Positions 1-7,962 of a stretch of 19,748 bases of DNA are shown here, piece after piece. This DNA is from an uncultured Blautia sp. (GTDB lineage: Bacteria; Bacillota; Clostridia; Lachnospirales; Lachnospiraceae). How positions within the stretch are numbered: position 1 is the stretch's first letter; every line of letters starts with the position of its first letter. Made by a program: the position numbers and the translations under genes. A model generated the notes under the pieces. It ran no database searches, was not told the DNA's origin, and worked only from the letters and a program-made list of their open reading frames with translations. The DNA lies in the NCBI GenBank assembly GCA_900547685.1, contig URHS01000046.1:1-19748 (forward strand), in the 5' to 3' direction.

Positions 1-56
1 CGAACCTTGAAATGACGGAGTCAGAGTCCGTTGCCTTACCGTTTGGCGATAGCCCA
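1..56 (-). tRNA. tRNA-Gln (anticodon CUG), partial at window edge
   Basis: The minus strand starts TGGGCTATCGCCAA and reads through a D arm and an anticodon stem-loop, ACGGA-CTCTGAC-TCCGT, whose loop carries anticodon CTG. The T arm begins with GGTTCG, where the window ends. The sequence follows the bacterial tRNA-Gln pattern closely. About 16-19 bases of the 3' end (rest of the T arm, acceptor strand, any encoded CCA) lie outside the window. Confidence 0.93.
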
Positions 57-87
57 TTGTTTTGTGTTGTGCCTCACAACAAAATGT

Positions 88-116
88 ATTATATATCATT
101 GTTTTTAAAAATGCAA
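88..116 (-). promoter_or_regulatory. Promoter of the tRNA-Gln gene
   Basis: On the minus strand, TTGCAT (111-116) and TATAAT (88-93) are separated by 17 bp, a near-consensus sigma-A promoter pointing at the tRNA. Transcription would start near 81. The first transcribed bases form a short hairpin, GTTGTG-AGG-CACAAC (66-80), which would be removed during 5' processing of the tRNA. Confidence 0.75.
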
Positions 117-302
117 GTACTTTTTTAAATTTTTTTTATTTTTTTTAAAATTATTTTTTGAAGCATATTTTAAGGCTATTTTAAAATAGAATTCCTCTGC
201 TTTTTTTTGAAATTTTACCTGAAACGGCATTGAAATGTTTTGATTACCTGCAAACCTCATAAATGATAAAGATTTGCAGGAATTTTTGACTTGATTAAAA
301 TA
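117..302. other. AT-rich noncoding stretch with inverted repeats
   Basis: No gene is visible here. The region has long T tracts (about 120-160 and 201-209), a perfect 14-bp AT palindrome CTATTTTAAAATAG (176-189), and an 8-bp inverted repeat CCTGCAAA/TTTGCAGG (247-254 and 273-280) with an 18-nt loop. The last repeat lies just after the stop codon of the rpn-like gene. It lacks a clear T run on the minus strand, so it is at best a weak terminator for that gene. Confidence 0.5.
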
Positions 303-1157
303 TTACATCCTAGAAATGAATTCATCTAATGATTGAACTGTTAATGCTGTTTGCATCCAAGATTTAATTATTTCTATATCCTGCTGCTGATGCAAAACTT
401 CCAAAAGGCTACTCGGCAACTGTCCCAGTCTGCTTAAAGTCATCTCAAGCATCTCCTTTGCCATTTTTAACTGTCCTTCTTCCTCTCCTTCTCTACGTTC
501 ATCCTCCAGCAATAATTCCAAAAGCATAAATCTCTCCTCCATTTCTCTACTATCCCTGATATGGGTGACCGATTTCTGCACTTGCCTTACATAGTCATCT
601 TCAAAATCTTTCTGACTTTCTTTTAAGTCTGCATGTACAAATCTCAGAAAAGAAACCAGCTCTTTTGGTACATCTTCCACATTTTTCCCACGGGTATTTA
701 AAAATACAATACAGCGTCCGTCTTTTAGGGAAACTTCTTCTGTTTCCTCACAGGCTGTACGAAAGGTATACCGATACTTCCCTTCACCAAAAGGATCAAA
801 ATCACAGAGAAAAATCACATAGCTGTCAGGAAGTTCTGCATATTCGCAGCCCTTAACTAAAAGATCCATATCCATGTGGCTTTGATAATAACGACTTCTG
901 CGGCCAAGTGCCGGCTGCTTTAACACTTGCATTTCTACATTATAACGTGTATTGTTTTCATCCTTTGCATAAACATCTAAACGAACACCTTTATACTCTG
1001 GATGATACACAATACTTTTCTCTGTGCTGATTTCCACATGATCCACTTTAATGGGAAGAGCACGTTCCAAAAAGCCCTTGCAGTTTTCCTCATCTGACAT
1101 GACTGCTGCAAACATAAAGTTATTTTTGATTGTAAGATTTTTTAATAATGTGTTCAT
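303..1157 (-). CDS. Rpn family recombination-promoting nuclease / putative transposase (PD-(D/E)XK)
   Basis: The 284-aa product belongs to the Rpn/YhgA-like family of PD-(D/E)XK nucleases, known to promote RecA-independent recombination and often annotated as putative transposases. The N-terminal segment LTIKNNFMFAAVMSDEENCK is typical of the family. The catalytic core is visible as D61 in GVRLDVYA followed by E75-x-Q77 in NVEMQ. The C-terminal third is charged and helical (EDERREGEEEGQ), also common in the family. I chose the ATG at 1157 because GGAGG lies 6 nt upstream; a longer in-frame reading from 1196 has no such site. The gene follows the ABC ATPase gene but has its own promoter. A short remnant of a related gene sits at 5734-5773. 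It appears intact. Confidence 0.88.
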   Translation of the reverse strand: MNTLLKNLTIKNNFMFAAVMSDEENCKGFLERALPIKVDHVEISTEKSIVYHPEYKGVRLDVYAKDENNTRYNVEMQVLKQPALGRRSRYYQSHMDMDLLVKGCEYAELPDSYVIFLCDFDPFGEGKYRYTFRTACEETEEVSLKDGRCIVFLNTRGKNVEDVPKELVSFLRFVHADLKESQKDFEDDYVRQVQKSVTHIRDSREMEERFMLLELLLEDERREGEEEGQLKMAKEMLEMTLSRLGQLPSSLLEVLHQQQDIEIIKSWMQTALTVQSLDEFISRM

Positions 1158-1194
1158 ACTTTTCCTCCATCGGCAGAGGAACTCTATAACATTC

Positions 1195-1224
1195 ATTATA
1201 ACAGGTGACGAAGAACTTTATCAA
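1195..1224 (-). promoter_or_regulatory. Promoter of the rpn-like gene
   Basis: Minus-strand TTGATA (1219-1224), an 18-bp spacer and TATAAT (1195-1200), with an extended -10 (TG, one base, TATAAT). It lies between the ATPase stop codon and the nuclease start, so the nuclease can be transcribed independently of the ABC module. Confidence 0.65.
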
Positions 1225-1233
1225 TAACCCAAT

Positions 1234-1902
1234 TTACAAAATCACTTTTCCATCCTCAATATGTACAATCACATCTGCCTGTCTTGCAATTTCCAAATCA
1301 TGTGTCACCACAATTAAAGTCTGCCCGAACTGTTCCGAACACTGTTGCAATAAATCCAAAGTATCTTCTCCTGTCTTTTTATCCAGATTTCCCGTAGGTT
1401 CATCTGCAAAAATAATCTGAGGTCTTGCCAAAAGACAACGGGCAATAGCTGCTCTTTGCTGCTCTCCGCCTGAAAGTTCACAGGGATATTTTTTCAATTT
1501 ATCCTCAAGTCTTAAAAGTCCGGTCACTTCTCCCAAAAATTGCTTATCTACCTTTCTTTGGTCTAATTTTAAAGGCATACAGATATTATTTAATACATTA
1601 AACTCATCTAAAAGATTAAACTGCTGAAATACAAATCCCATATACCTTCTGCGAAATACCGCCATTTTTTCATCGGAATACTGATAGAGATTTTCTCCAT
1701 TTATAAATACTTCACCCTTTGTCGGTCGGTCAAGTCCACTTAAAGTATGTAAAAGTGTAGATTTTCCCGAACCACTCTTTCCTATAATAGCATAAAATAA
1801 ACCCTTTTCCACTTCTAAGCTCACACCTCGAAGTGCAAGTACATCACCAGAAGATGTCTTGTATGTTTTATAAATATTTTTTGCAGATAAAATAGTTCCC
1901 AT
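1234..1902 (-). CDS. ABC transporter ATP-binding protein of an FtsX/MacB-type exporter
   Basis: This 222-aa ATPase would power the FtsX-like permease encoded just upstream. All nucleotide-binding motifs are intact: Walker A GKSGSGKST (41-49), Q-loop near 93, signature LSGGEQQR (143-150), Walker B IIFADE (163-168) and switch histidine H201 in VVTHD. The sequence FADEPTGNLD is typical of the MacB/LolD/BceA group. The ATG at 1902 is preceded by AAAGGGGG at a good distance; an in-frame extension to 1974 would overlap the permease and has no comparable site. The gene starts 17 nt after the permease stop, so the two are co-transcribed. Members of this group handle antimicrobial peptides, lipids or other amphiphiles; the substrate cannot be read from the sequence. 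Confidence 0.93.
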   Translation of the reverse strand: MGTILSAKNIYKTYKTSSGDVLALRGVSLEVEKGLFYAIIGKSGSGKSTLLHTLSGLDRPTKGEVFINGENLYQYSDEKMAVFRRRYMGFVFQQFNLLDEFNVLNNICMPLKLDQRKVDKQFLGEVTGLLRLEDKLKKYPCELSGGEQQRAAIARCLLARPQIIFADEPTGNLDKKTGEDTLDLLQQCSEQFGQTLIVVTHDLEIARQADVIVHIEDGKVIL

Positions 1903-1919
1903 AGAAAATCCCCCTTTCA

Positions 1920-4469
1920 TTATTGTTTTAGCTTTTCCATCAATGCTGTCTTTATTAAAATTCGATTGCACCAATAGAACAAAATTAAGAAAAAAGTTAA
2001 AATACTAACTGCGAATAAAATAATTTTTCCAAGACTGACTCCACATGTTTCTAGATAATAATAAGTGCTCGCCATCCCTTCTTTCAACGTATAATTATCT
2101 CCAAAATTTTCCACAACATATCTTACTTTCAGCCATTCCTTGATTACAAAATAACAACCATAAAAGAAAAATGCCAAAAACAAAGAGCAAATACCTGTAA
2201 CTACTCCCTTTTTCAAAATTTCAACGCGCATTTGCTTTTTTGACATACCGATTGCCTGCAAAATTCCATACTTTCTACATTCATATCTGGCTGCAAGTGT
2301 AATCAAATTCCATAAAAGCAAGAACAAAGTAAACCCCATACAGCCTCCGCAGGCACATATAAAAAGTAAATTTTGCAGATGCGAAAGAACCTGTGCAGAC
2401 ACTTCTTCTCGATTATTATCCAAAGTTGTACCATAGTCTTTTGCAGTCTGAGCAACCAGATAATCTGTTGAAAGATACTTTGCGTTTACAGATGTATAAA
2501 TCTCTGCATTGCTGTCGCCGTATCCATTCCCTCCTGTGTAGTGACTGCTGACCTCTGCGTCTTTGCTTTCTTCAAGTACCTTCTGCATAAAATTATCTGA
2601 CACTAAAATGTTATAATGAGCCCCGTAGCTTCCGATATATCCTTTCCCGGCTCCTTCCCGAAGTTTTTGCTTAACAGGCTGTGTGGCAAGCTTCAAAGAA
2701 TGTTCCGACGCAAGGCTTGGATTTTGAAAATCCTCTGAGTTTCTGTCATAGAACCTCAACTTCATGGTATCCCCTTTTTCTAAACCTATATCTTCATACA
2801 CAGTACCGTCAAAAGTGATTTTTCCGTCATCTTCCATGATAAAAGTAACCAATGCTGTTTTCCCTTCTTCAAAAGCTTCCTCATCAAAGCCGGAAAGCTC
2901 CGTATCAAAATAGTCCTTCCAATACTCTTTTCGAATACCGATTACACGAACACCAATTCCCTGAGGAAAGCGCATATATTCCATTGTGTCATCTGCATTC
3001 TGGTGTTCCATAAGAATAGGCTGAGTTTTATTCTTATTCTCTTTACAAGCTAATGCCAAAGGCACTTTCTCCATGTTGTCAAAACTCAGCTCCCCTACCA
3101 TTTCCCCGTAAGGTAAAACTTTGGTTACTCCCGGTAGCTCTTCCAATACTTTCACTTCTTCTTCGCTGATTGTTTTTTCTGCTGCTGTTATCCTATAAGA
3201 GCTTTCCTTTTCTGCCCATTTCTTTTCAAAAAACTCCGGTATACTCTCTATCATCATAAAAAATATAACTGATGCGAACATTCCTGCCAGCAAGGTAAGA
3301 GAAACTTTTTTCACACATCTGTAACGCCTTCCCATTACCCCAGACATGGTAATTTTTCCTGTTAACGGCTGCTTCATGGCAAAATAAAGTACCAACAAAC
3401 GACAGAAAAAAATCGCTCCAAGCCAAAGAAGCGTTACAATAAAAAAGCCTAAAATCGGAATGGAAATTCGGAAATCTGTAAAACTGACATTTATAAATAC
3501 CTTAAAAATCCCCCACAAACCTACGCTTCCAATTATTGTCCCTAAGCAAATACAGGGTACAACCATACACATCGTTTCATAAAACAAAAGTCCGATTAGT
3601 TGCTTTTTTGTGCCCCCAATACTGCGAAACAGTGCAATAGAACGAAGCTGTTCCTGCATCTGCACAAAGTAAACACAAGTAACTGCTAATACTGTGGTAA
3701 GTAAAATCAGTGCCAGATAAAGATAATAATCTGCCTTTTCTGATAAAGAGCTATATGCAAATGTGTTGCCTACAATCTTTAAATTCTCATTCTCTTTCTT
3801 CTCCAACGTGCTCCGAATACTGCCTGTCAAGATTTCCTGCTCTTCCTCAGAAGTAATAAAGTAATGATAATCAGGAACGGACTGTAATTTCTCCCCATCC
3901 TCTTTTACAATAAAAGCGGCGGGAAGATTGACGTTTTCCTCACAATTCCATAGATGGGAATATTGTTTCAATACACCGCAAAGAATAAACTCTGCCTCCA
4001 CCCATGTTTCCATATCTTTCTGGAAATTAATTACGATTTGTTGATTAAGCTCGTAATCGTAACCTAACGCACTTAACAGACTGGCTTCTACAACGATTTC
4101 TCCTGATTTTTCCGGAAAACGCCCTTCCAAAAGTTCCAGATTTCCCATCTCAATCAAGGTATTATCTAATGTTCCAATGGTATCTGAACCTCCGATATTA
4201 CCATAGGATAACAATGTTCCCACTTGCTTTGAAAGAGGATTTTCTTCTAAAAGTTCTTTGTCCTTTTCTGTACTATTATAAACTGCGGTTTTCCATGAAC
4301 CATACGTATCCAACCTGTATTGAGCATTTGTTTCATTTAAACTGTCTGTAATTCCAAGCGTAATTACCGTAAACGCAAAGGAACAAAGAAGAATACTTCC
4401 AAGCAGAAAACTATTCCTCTTTGTTCCCTTTATCCGTTGTATTGCCAATGAAAATAACTCATTTTTCAT
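1920..4469 (-). CDS. FtsX-like ABC transporter permease
   Basis: The product is an 849-aa membrane protein with a repeated FtsX/MacB architecture. TM1 (about 21-40) is followed by an extracytoplasmic domain of about 200 residues, then three helices (about 248-270, 300-325, 338-362). A second unit starts with a helix at about 389-408, has a large external domain of about 290 residues, and ends with three C-terminal helices. Both halves carry the FtsX cytoplasmic signature: ALFRSIGGTKKQ (about 279-290) and GILQAIGMSKKQ in the C-terminal half. The start at 4469 has GAGGGG 9 nt upstream. It partners with the ATPase downstream, and the sensor kinase gene lies upstream, as in peptide-sensing or detoxification modules. 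It has two FtsX units and large external domains in both halves, unlike the classical 10-TM BceB. Confidence 0.9.
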   Translation of the reverse strand: MKNELFSLAIQRIKGTKRNSFLLGSILLCSFAFTVITLGITDSLNETNAQYRLDTYGSWKTAVYNSTEKDKELLEENPLSKQVGTLLSYGNIGGSDTIGTLDNTLIEMGNLELLEGRFPEKSGEIVVEASLLSALGYDYELNQQIVINFQKDMETWVEAEFILCGVLKQYSHLWNCEENVNLPAAFIVKEDGEKLQSVPDYHYFITSEEEQEILTGSIRSTLEKKENENLKIVGNTFAYSSLSEKADYYLYLALILLTTVLAVTCVYFVQMQEQLRSIALFRSIGGTKKQLIGLLFYETMCMVVPCICLGTIIGSVGLWGIFKVFINVSFTDFRISIPILGFFIVTLLWLGAIFFCRLLVLYFAMKQPLTGKITMSGVMGRRYRCVKKVSLTLLAGMFASVIFFMMIESIPEFFEKKWAEKESSYRITAAEKTISEEEVKVLEELPGVTKVLPYGEMVGELSFDNMEKVPLALACKENKNKTQPILMEHQNADDTMEYMRFPQGIGVRVIGIRKEYWKDYFDTELSGFDEEAFEEGKTALVTFIMEDDGKITFDGTVYEDIGLEKGDTMKLRFYDRNSEDFQNPSLASEHSLKLATQPVKQKLREGAGKGYIGSYGAHYNILVSDNFMQKVLEESKDAEVSSHYTGGNGYGDSNAEIYTSVNAKYLSTDYLVAQTAKDYGTTLDNNREEVSAQVLSHLQNLLFICACGGCMGFTLFLLLWNLITLAARYECRKYGILQAIGMSKKQMRVEILKKGVVTGICSLFLAFFFYGCYFVIKEWLKVRYVVENFGDNYTLKEGMASTYYYLETCGVSLGKIILFAVSILTFFLILFYWCNRILIKTALMEKLKQ

Positions 4470-4509
4470 ATTTCAATGCCCCTCTCTGCTACTTTCTATA
4501 TTAATTAAG

Positions 4510-4518
4510 ATTATAACA
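4510..4518 (-). promoter_or_regulatory. Possible extended -10 promoter before the permease gene
   Basis: In the 57-nt gap between kinase and permease, the minus strand reads TG-T-TATAAT, an extended -10 element. No good -35 is visible, which extended -10 promoters tolerate. It could transcribe permease and ATPase separately from the kinase. Confidence 0.4.
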
Positions 4519-4526
4519 AGAAAAGC

Positions 4527-5483
4527 TTACAGTTTTCTCTCATTTTCCCTTACGATTTTGTAAGGTTCTGTACCATAAATCATAGGAAGACTGACAAGAA
4601 AACAAGCCCCTTTTCCGGGAATATTTTTCACAGAGATACTTCCGTGATGGGATTTTATAATATCCTGTGCCATACTAAGTCCTATGCCATACCCTGCTTT
4701 CCTTGAGCTGCCACGACAAAAACGCTGAAAAAGAACCGGCATTTCTTCTTTTGAAATCCCATCTCCTTCATCACATACAGCAACCTTAATATGTCCTTCT
4801 TTTTCTTCTAAACGTATCTCAACTACTGTCCCTTTCTTTGTATGTTCTGCAGCGTTTTTTAAAAGATTTTCAAAAGCCTGCATAAGCCAGAAGCGATCTC
4901 CCAAATACTCCTTTGAAAGTTCTCCATGAACCTTAAAGCGTACCTTTCTCTTACCTGCAAGCATTTCCATTCGCTCAACACAAGAACATATCAGTCCTTT
5001 TAAATCCAGTTCCTCATAATCCATAAGCACCTTACCGGCAGCCAGTTGGCTGGATTTTAAAACTCTCTCAATTTCTTCTGTAAGACGAGTGACACATCTT
5101 TGTCCCTCTTTTAAATCCTCTTTTTCTTCCTCTGTTTTGGCATGGAAATCAACCAAATCAAGACGTATTTGTAAAGCTGTAACAGATGTTTTCATCTGAT
5201 GTGCCATATTTTCGATAAAACTGTTTGTATAGATTTCTTTTTGATTTTTCTGATATATTTCATGGAGAAGCTGTTCCTCCAACTCCCGAACCTGATTAAG
5301 CAGATTAAAACAAACACCTTCCTCCAAGGACTTCTTATTCACCTGCTCCGGATAAAGAAGAAAATGACTGATATCTGCTTCTGCCTGTCTGATATTATCT
5401 TCCATTTTTCTGCTTTTTCTAAAGAAAAAAATTGCAGCAATGGTACTAATACACGTTATAATAAAACAAACTATTGTCAACAT
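4527..5483 (-). CDS. Sensor histidine kinase, single-TM, HisKA/HATPase_c
   Basis: This 318-aa membrane kinase has one hydrophobic segment (2-21) and no sizeable extracytoplasmic domain. The dimerization/phosphoacceptor box is MAHQMKTS (93-100) with H95; the usual Pro after KT is Ser. The ATP-binding domain is complete: N box ENLLKNAAEH (205-214), G1 DEGDG (238-242), F box LFQRF (251-255) and G2 GYGIGLS (264-270). I chose the ATG at 5483, which overlaps the regulator stop codon by 7 nt and has GAGG 11 nt upstream; a TTG 33 nt earlier is the alternative. Small kinases next to FtsX-type exporters usually sense through the transporter. Its own regulator gene is truncated, so its phosphotransfer partner is unclear. 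Confidence 0.93.
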   Translation of the reverse strand: MLTIVCFIITCISTIAAIFFFRKSRKMEDNIRQAEADISHFLLYPEQVNKKSLEEGVCFNLLNQVRELEEQLLHEIYQKNQKEIYTNSFIENMAHQMKTSVTALQIRLDLVDFHAKTEEEKEDLKEGQRCVTRLTEEIERVLKSSQLAAGKVLMDYEELDLKGLICSCVERMEMLAGKRKVRFKVHGELSKEYLGDRFWLMQAFENLLKNAAEHTKKGTVVEIRLEEKEGHIKVAVCDEGDGISKEEMPVLFQRFCRGSSRKAGYGIGLSMAQDIIKSHHGSISVKNIPGKGACFLVSLPMIYGTEPYKIVRENERKL

Positions 5484-5733
5484 GGTTTTTGATACCTCTT
5501 GACCGGCACTGCCCAACGATACCCTACTCTACGTATAGTCGTAATGTAAGGAGCTTCTTCAAAAGTTCCCAACTTATCCCGTAAACGGCTAACATTTACA
5601 TTTAATGTATTTTCCTCAACAAACTGAAAATCATTGTCCCACACATGGTAAAGCAAGTCCTTTCTGGTAATAGTATTCGGCCAGCTTTTCAATAACAATA
5701 CGGCAATTTTCAGCTCCACAAAAGTAAGACATT
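5477..5733 (-). pseudogene. Truncated OmpR/PhoB-type response regulator (DNA-binding domain only)
   Basis: Only the C-terminal winged-helix domain of an OmpR-family regulator remains. Recognisable landmarks are LTFVELK, TITRKDLLYHVW, the recognition-helix segment NTLNVNVSRLRDKL, and the wing YITTIRRVGYRW. The receiver domain with its phospho-accepting Asp, and the first strands of the DNA-binding domain, are absent. In-frame reading upstream hits a TAA at 5731-5733, beyond which the DNA resembles an rpn-family gene. The only usable start is a GTG at 5719 without a ribosome binding site, so it is probably not translated efficiently. Its end still overlaps the kinase start by 7 nt, the normal regulator-kinase arrangement, showing it was the cognate partner. 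If translated, it would be an 80-aa unregulated DNA-binding fragment. Confidence 0.85.
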
Positions 5734-5773
5734 AGAGAAAAATTACGTAACTGTCAGGAACTTCTGCGCCGCA
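5734..5773 (-). pseudogene. Remnant of a second rpn-family nuclease gene
   Basis: The minus strand encodes CGAEVPDSYVIFL followed at once by TAA. This matches CEYAELPDSYVIFL, residues 104-117 of the intact nuclease at 303-1157. Over the aligned 34 bases beginning GCAGAA, 30 are identical, and the frame is the same. Orientation is the same as the intact gene. The match stops abruptly at the response regulator sequence on one side and fades toward the FmdE-like gene on the other. Too short to be functional. Confidence 0.75.
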
Positions 5774-5802
5774 TCTTTCCATGCCACAAGACGGATATAC
5801 CC

Positions 5803-6348
5803 TTATACATCAAAACGATTATATTTTTCATAACAATCCAAACAAAACAGCTTGCCACCCTGCAGACGAAGCATAGGTTCTGCTGTAATTTCCCCACAGC
5901 AGCTGCATGGCTCTGATTTAAAAATTCTTGCTGCTTCCGGGAGTTCAATTACAGTCTCTTTTACTTCAAATAGCTCTGCTGGTTTATGGCTTTGGAAGTA
6001 CGCAAAAGAGTCTGCTCTGCTCATGCCTTCCGGTGTTGGTTTTAATACCAAACGCACAGATTTTCCATTTTTTCTATTGTAAAAAGAAAATGCCTGTTTT
6101 CCTCTTATGTGAAATAAAAGGTTTCCTTTTCCCACACTGCATCCTAAAATCACCTGAATAGCGTCAAGTCCACAGGCATCATTTTCTGCAATACAAACCA
6201 GTTCTTCATCTCCGGAAAGGCATCCCTTTTCATCTGCTTCTAACCCCAATAATTCAATGGCATATAATGCAGCCTGAAATCCAATGGTAAGACCTCCGCA
6301 CTCATGACCATGAAAAGCAACGCATTTTTCCCATAATTCATTTCTCAT
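5803..6348 (-). CDS. FmdE family protein with C-terminal zinc ribbon
   Basis: The 181-aa product matches the FmdE family, named for a subunit associated with molybdenum formylmethanofuran dehydrogenase and widespread in anaerobes that lack that enzyme. The N-terminal motif HGHECGGLTIGFQAA has H13, H15 and C17, and a second conserved block contains C59 and C70 (DACGLDAIQ and GCSVGKGNL). The C-terminus is a zinc beta-ribbon with C148/C151 and C169/C172. The ATG at 6348 has AAAGGTG at proper spacing and lies 5 nt after the methyltransferase stop, so it is the last gene of the ABC operon. Metal binding is well supported by the residues; the biochemical role is unknown. Context suggests handling a metal or metal cofactor brought in by the transporter. 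Confidence 0.85.
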   Translation of the reverse strand: MRNELWEKCVAFHGHECGGLTIGFQAALYAIELLGLEADEKGCLSGDEELVCIAENDACGLDAIQVILGCSVGKGNLLFHIRGKQAFSFYNRKNGKSVRLVLKPTPEGMSRADSFAYFQSHKPAELFEVKETVIELPEAARIFKSEPCSCCGEITAEPMLRLQGGKLFCLDCYEKYNRFDV

Positions 6349-6353
6349 TTTCT

Positions 6354-7175
6354 TCACCTTTCTACACACCAACTCATTGTCACAATGGTTGTGTTTGTCC
6401 TTTCTGTAATTCTTCCATTTTCACTTATGTCTGACAAATATTCCTGTATCTTTCCTCTCTGTTCCCATGTGATTTCGCCCTGCAGATTTGCTCTATCAAT
6501 ACACCATGCCAACATATCCTCCAGACTTTGGCTGATTTCCCACTTCTCATTACGATAAGAAATATAGGGAGAATATCCTTTTAGCCACAAATAAGAGAAT
6601 ATCATAGCAACAGAAGAGTCTACTTCTTTTTTATCTTTTTCTATTCCTGCTGCCTGAAATGCTCCATCAAGTACCTTATCGCTTCGCCTTGAAGGTCTTA
6701 CTAAAAAGCACTTGTTTCTGGAGCAATTACACATTTTTTCTAACGTATAATAGTCTGCAATAGCAGGTGTCATGTGAGCAAATACCAAATCAAAATTTTT
6801 TAAAAACCCCATTTTTTCAATATCAATACTGCTCCAATCTGCATGAAAAAATGATACATTTTCCAGATGTTCCCTCTCTGCCAGCTCCTTTGCCGCTGTA
6901 ATCATTTCTGATGATATATCTGTGCCTGTTACCTGTGCCCCTGTTTTTGCCAAAGCCAGACTGAAACGTCCTGCACCGCATCCGATGTCCAGAATACGAA
7001 TGTGTTCATCTATCTGCATTTCTTCATAAATCTGTTTCAAAAAAGGATTTCCTTCAGGGTTGGGAATTGGTTTTTCTTTATATTGTTCCGCCTTCCTATC
7101 CCAAATCTTCGCCTGCAATTCGCCCTGTCCATTCTCCTTTTTACTCCACTCTTTTTCCAGCTGTTCTAAATCCAT
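6354..7175 (-). CDS. Class I SAM-dependent methyltransferase
   Basis: The 273-aa protein has a Rossmann-type SAM-binding fold: motif I ILDIGCGAGR (61-70), motif II VTGTDIS (82-88), and a later acidic segment FDLVFAHMTP. An N-terminal helical extension of about 55 residues precedes the domain, and the C-terminal part (from about 200) may bind the substrate. The start at 7175 has AAGGAAAAGAG upstream and follows the ATPase stop by 16 nt. Its place inside an iron/cobalamin-type ABC operon, directly before the FmdE-like gene, suggests it methylates a small molecule connected with metal import, but no substrate can be read from the sequence. Confidence 0.85.
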   Translation of the reverse strand: MDLEQLEKEWSKKENGQGELQAKIWDRKAEQYKEKPIPNPEGNPFLKQIYEEMQIDEHIRILDIGCGAGRFSLALAKTGAQVTGTDISSEMITAAKELAEREHLENVSFFHADWSSIDIEKMGFLKNFDLVFAHMTPAIADYYTLEKMCNCSRNKCFLVRPSRRSDKVLDGAFQAAGIEKDKKEVDSSVAMIFSYLWLKGYSPYISYRNEKWEISQSLEDMLAWCIDRANLQGEITWEQRGKIQEYLSDISENGRITERTNTTIVTMSWCVER

Positions 7176-7191
7176 CTTATCACTCTTTTCC

Positions 7192-7962
7192 TTATATATC
7201 TGTCACTTGTGAGTCTACTAATACCATCTTCTGTCCACCTACAGATACTACCTCACCATGAATATGATAAACATCCCAGATAGCCTTTCGATTAAGAACT
7301 TCCGAATCTCCACTGGCATAAACCTGCCCGTCCTGCATTAGCAAAAATCTATCACAAAATCGAAGAGCTAAATTCAAATCATGGATTACAACGATAGCAG
7401 AAATCTTTGTTTCACGACAAATATCCCTTACAATCTGTAATACCTGATATTGATTTTGAAGGTCAAGGCTGCTGGTAGGCTCATCCAAAAGCAGTAACTT
7501 GGGCTCCTGTGCCAGAGCTCTTGCCAACATAACTTTCTGCCTCTCTCCTCCACTTAACTGGTTTAAAAAACGTCCTCTCATATCAGATACTTTCAATTTA
7601 TCCATTGCTTCATGAACCATTTCATGATCTTTTTCCGTAACTCCCCACTTCATATAAGGTTTTCTTCCCAGCATTACCATATCATGAACTGTCATTTTCA
7701 CATTAGGTACGCTCTGAGCTACAAAGGCAATTCGCTTTGCCATTTCCTTTGCTGACAACTTTAAAATTGCCTCATTATTCAGCATAATACTCCCTTGTCT
7801 GGGCGTTAAAATCTGATTAAAGCATTTCAGCATAGTACTCTTTCCGGCTCCATTGTTTCCCAAAATCGCCATAAACTGCCCTTCATCCAGAGTAAAACTA
7901 ATATCTTTTAAAACCTCCGGTCCTCCCGGATAACCATATTGAAGATTTTCAACCTTTAACAT
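7192..7962 (-). CDS. ABC transporter ATP-binding protein, iron-siderophore/cobalamin type (FepC/BtuD-like)
   Basis: This 256-aa ATPase energises the FecCD-type permease. Motifs are intact: Walker A GNNGAGKST (35-43), Q83, signature LSGGERQK (136-143), Walker B LLLLDE (156-161) and H194 in VVIHD. The Walker A form GxNGAGKST and the DEPTSSLDLQNQ stretch are characteristic of the FepC/FhuC/BtuD group. The ATG overlaps the permease stop codon by 7 nt, and AAAGGAGG lies 9 nt upstream, indicating coupled translation. The substrate could be a ferric siderophore, heme, cobalamin or another metal chelate. Confidence 0.94.
   Translation of the reverse strand: MLKVENLQYGYPGGPEVLKDISFTLDEGQFMAILGNNGAGKSTMLKCFNQILTPRQGSIMLNNEAILKLSAKEMAKRIAFVAQSVPNVKMTVHDMVMLGRKPYMKWGVTEKDHEMVHEAMDKLKVSDMRGRFLNQLSGGERQKVMLARALAQEPKLLLLDEPTSSLDLQNQYQVLQIVRDICRETKISAIVVIHDLNLALRFCDRFLLMQDGQVYASGDSEVLNRKAIWDVYHIHGEVVSVGGQKMVLVDSQVTDI

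Noticed and set aside
247..280. Strong terminator for the rpn-like gene.
   Set aside because: The 8-bp stem is real, but on the minus strand it is followed by mixed sequence and not a T run.
5477..5719. A complete small stand-alone DNA-binding protein starting at the GTG.
   Set aside because: No ribosome binding site precedes the GTG, and homology to the OmpR-type domain continues upstream of it until a stop codon at an abrupt junction, which fits truncation better.
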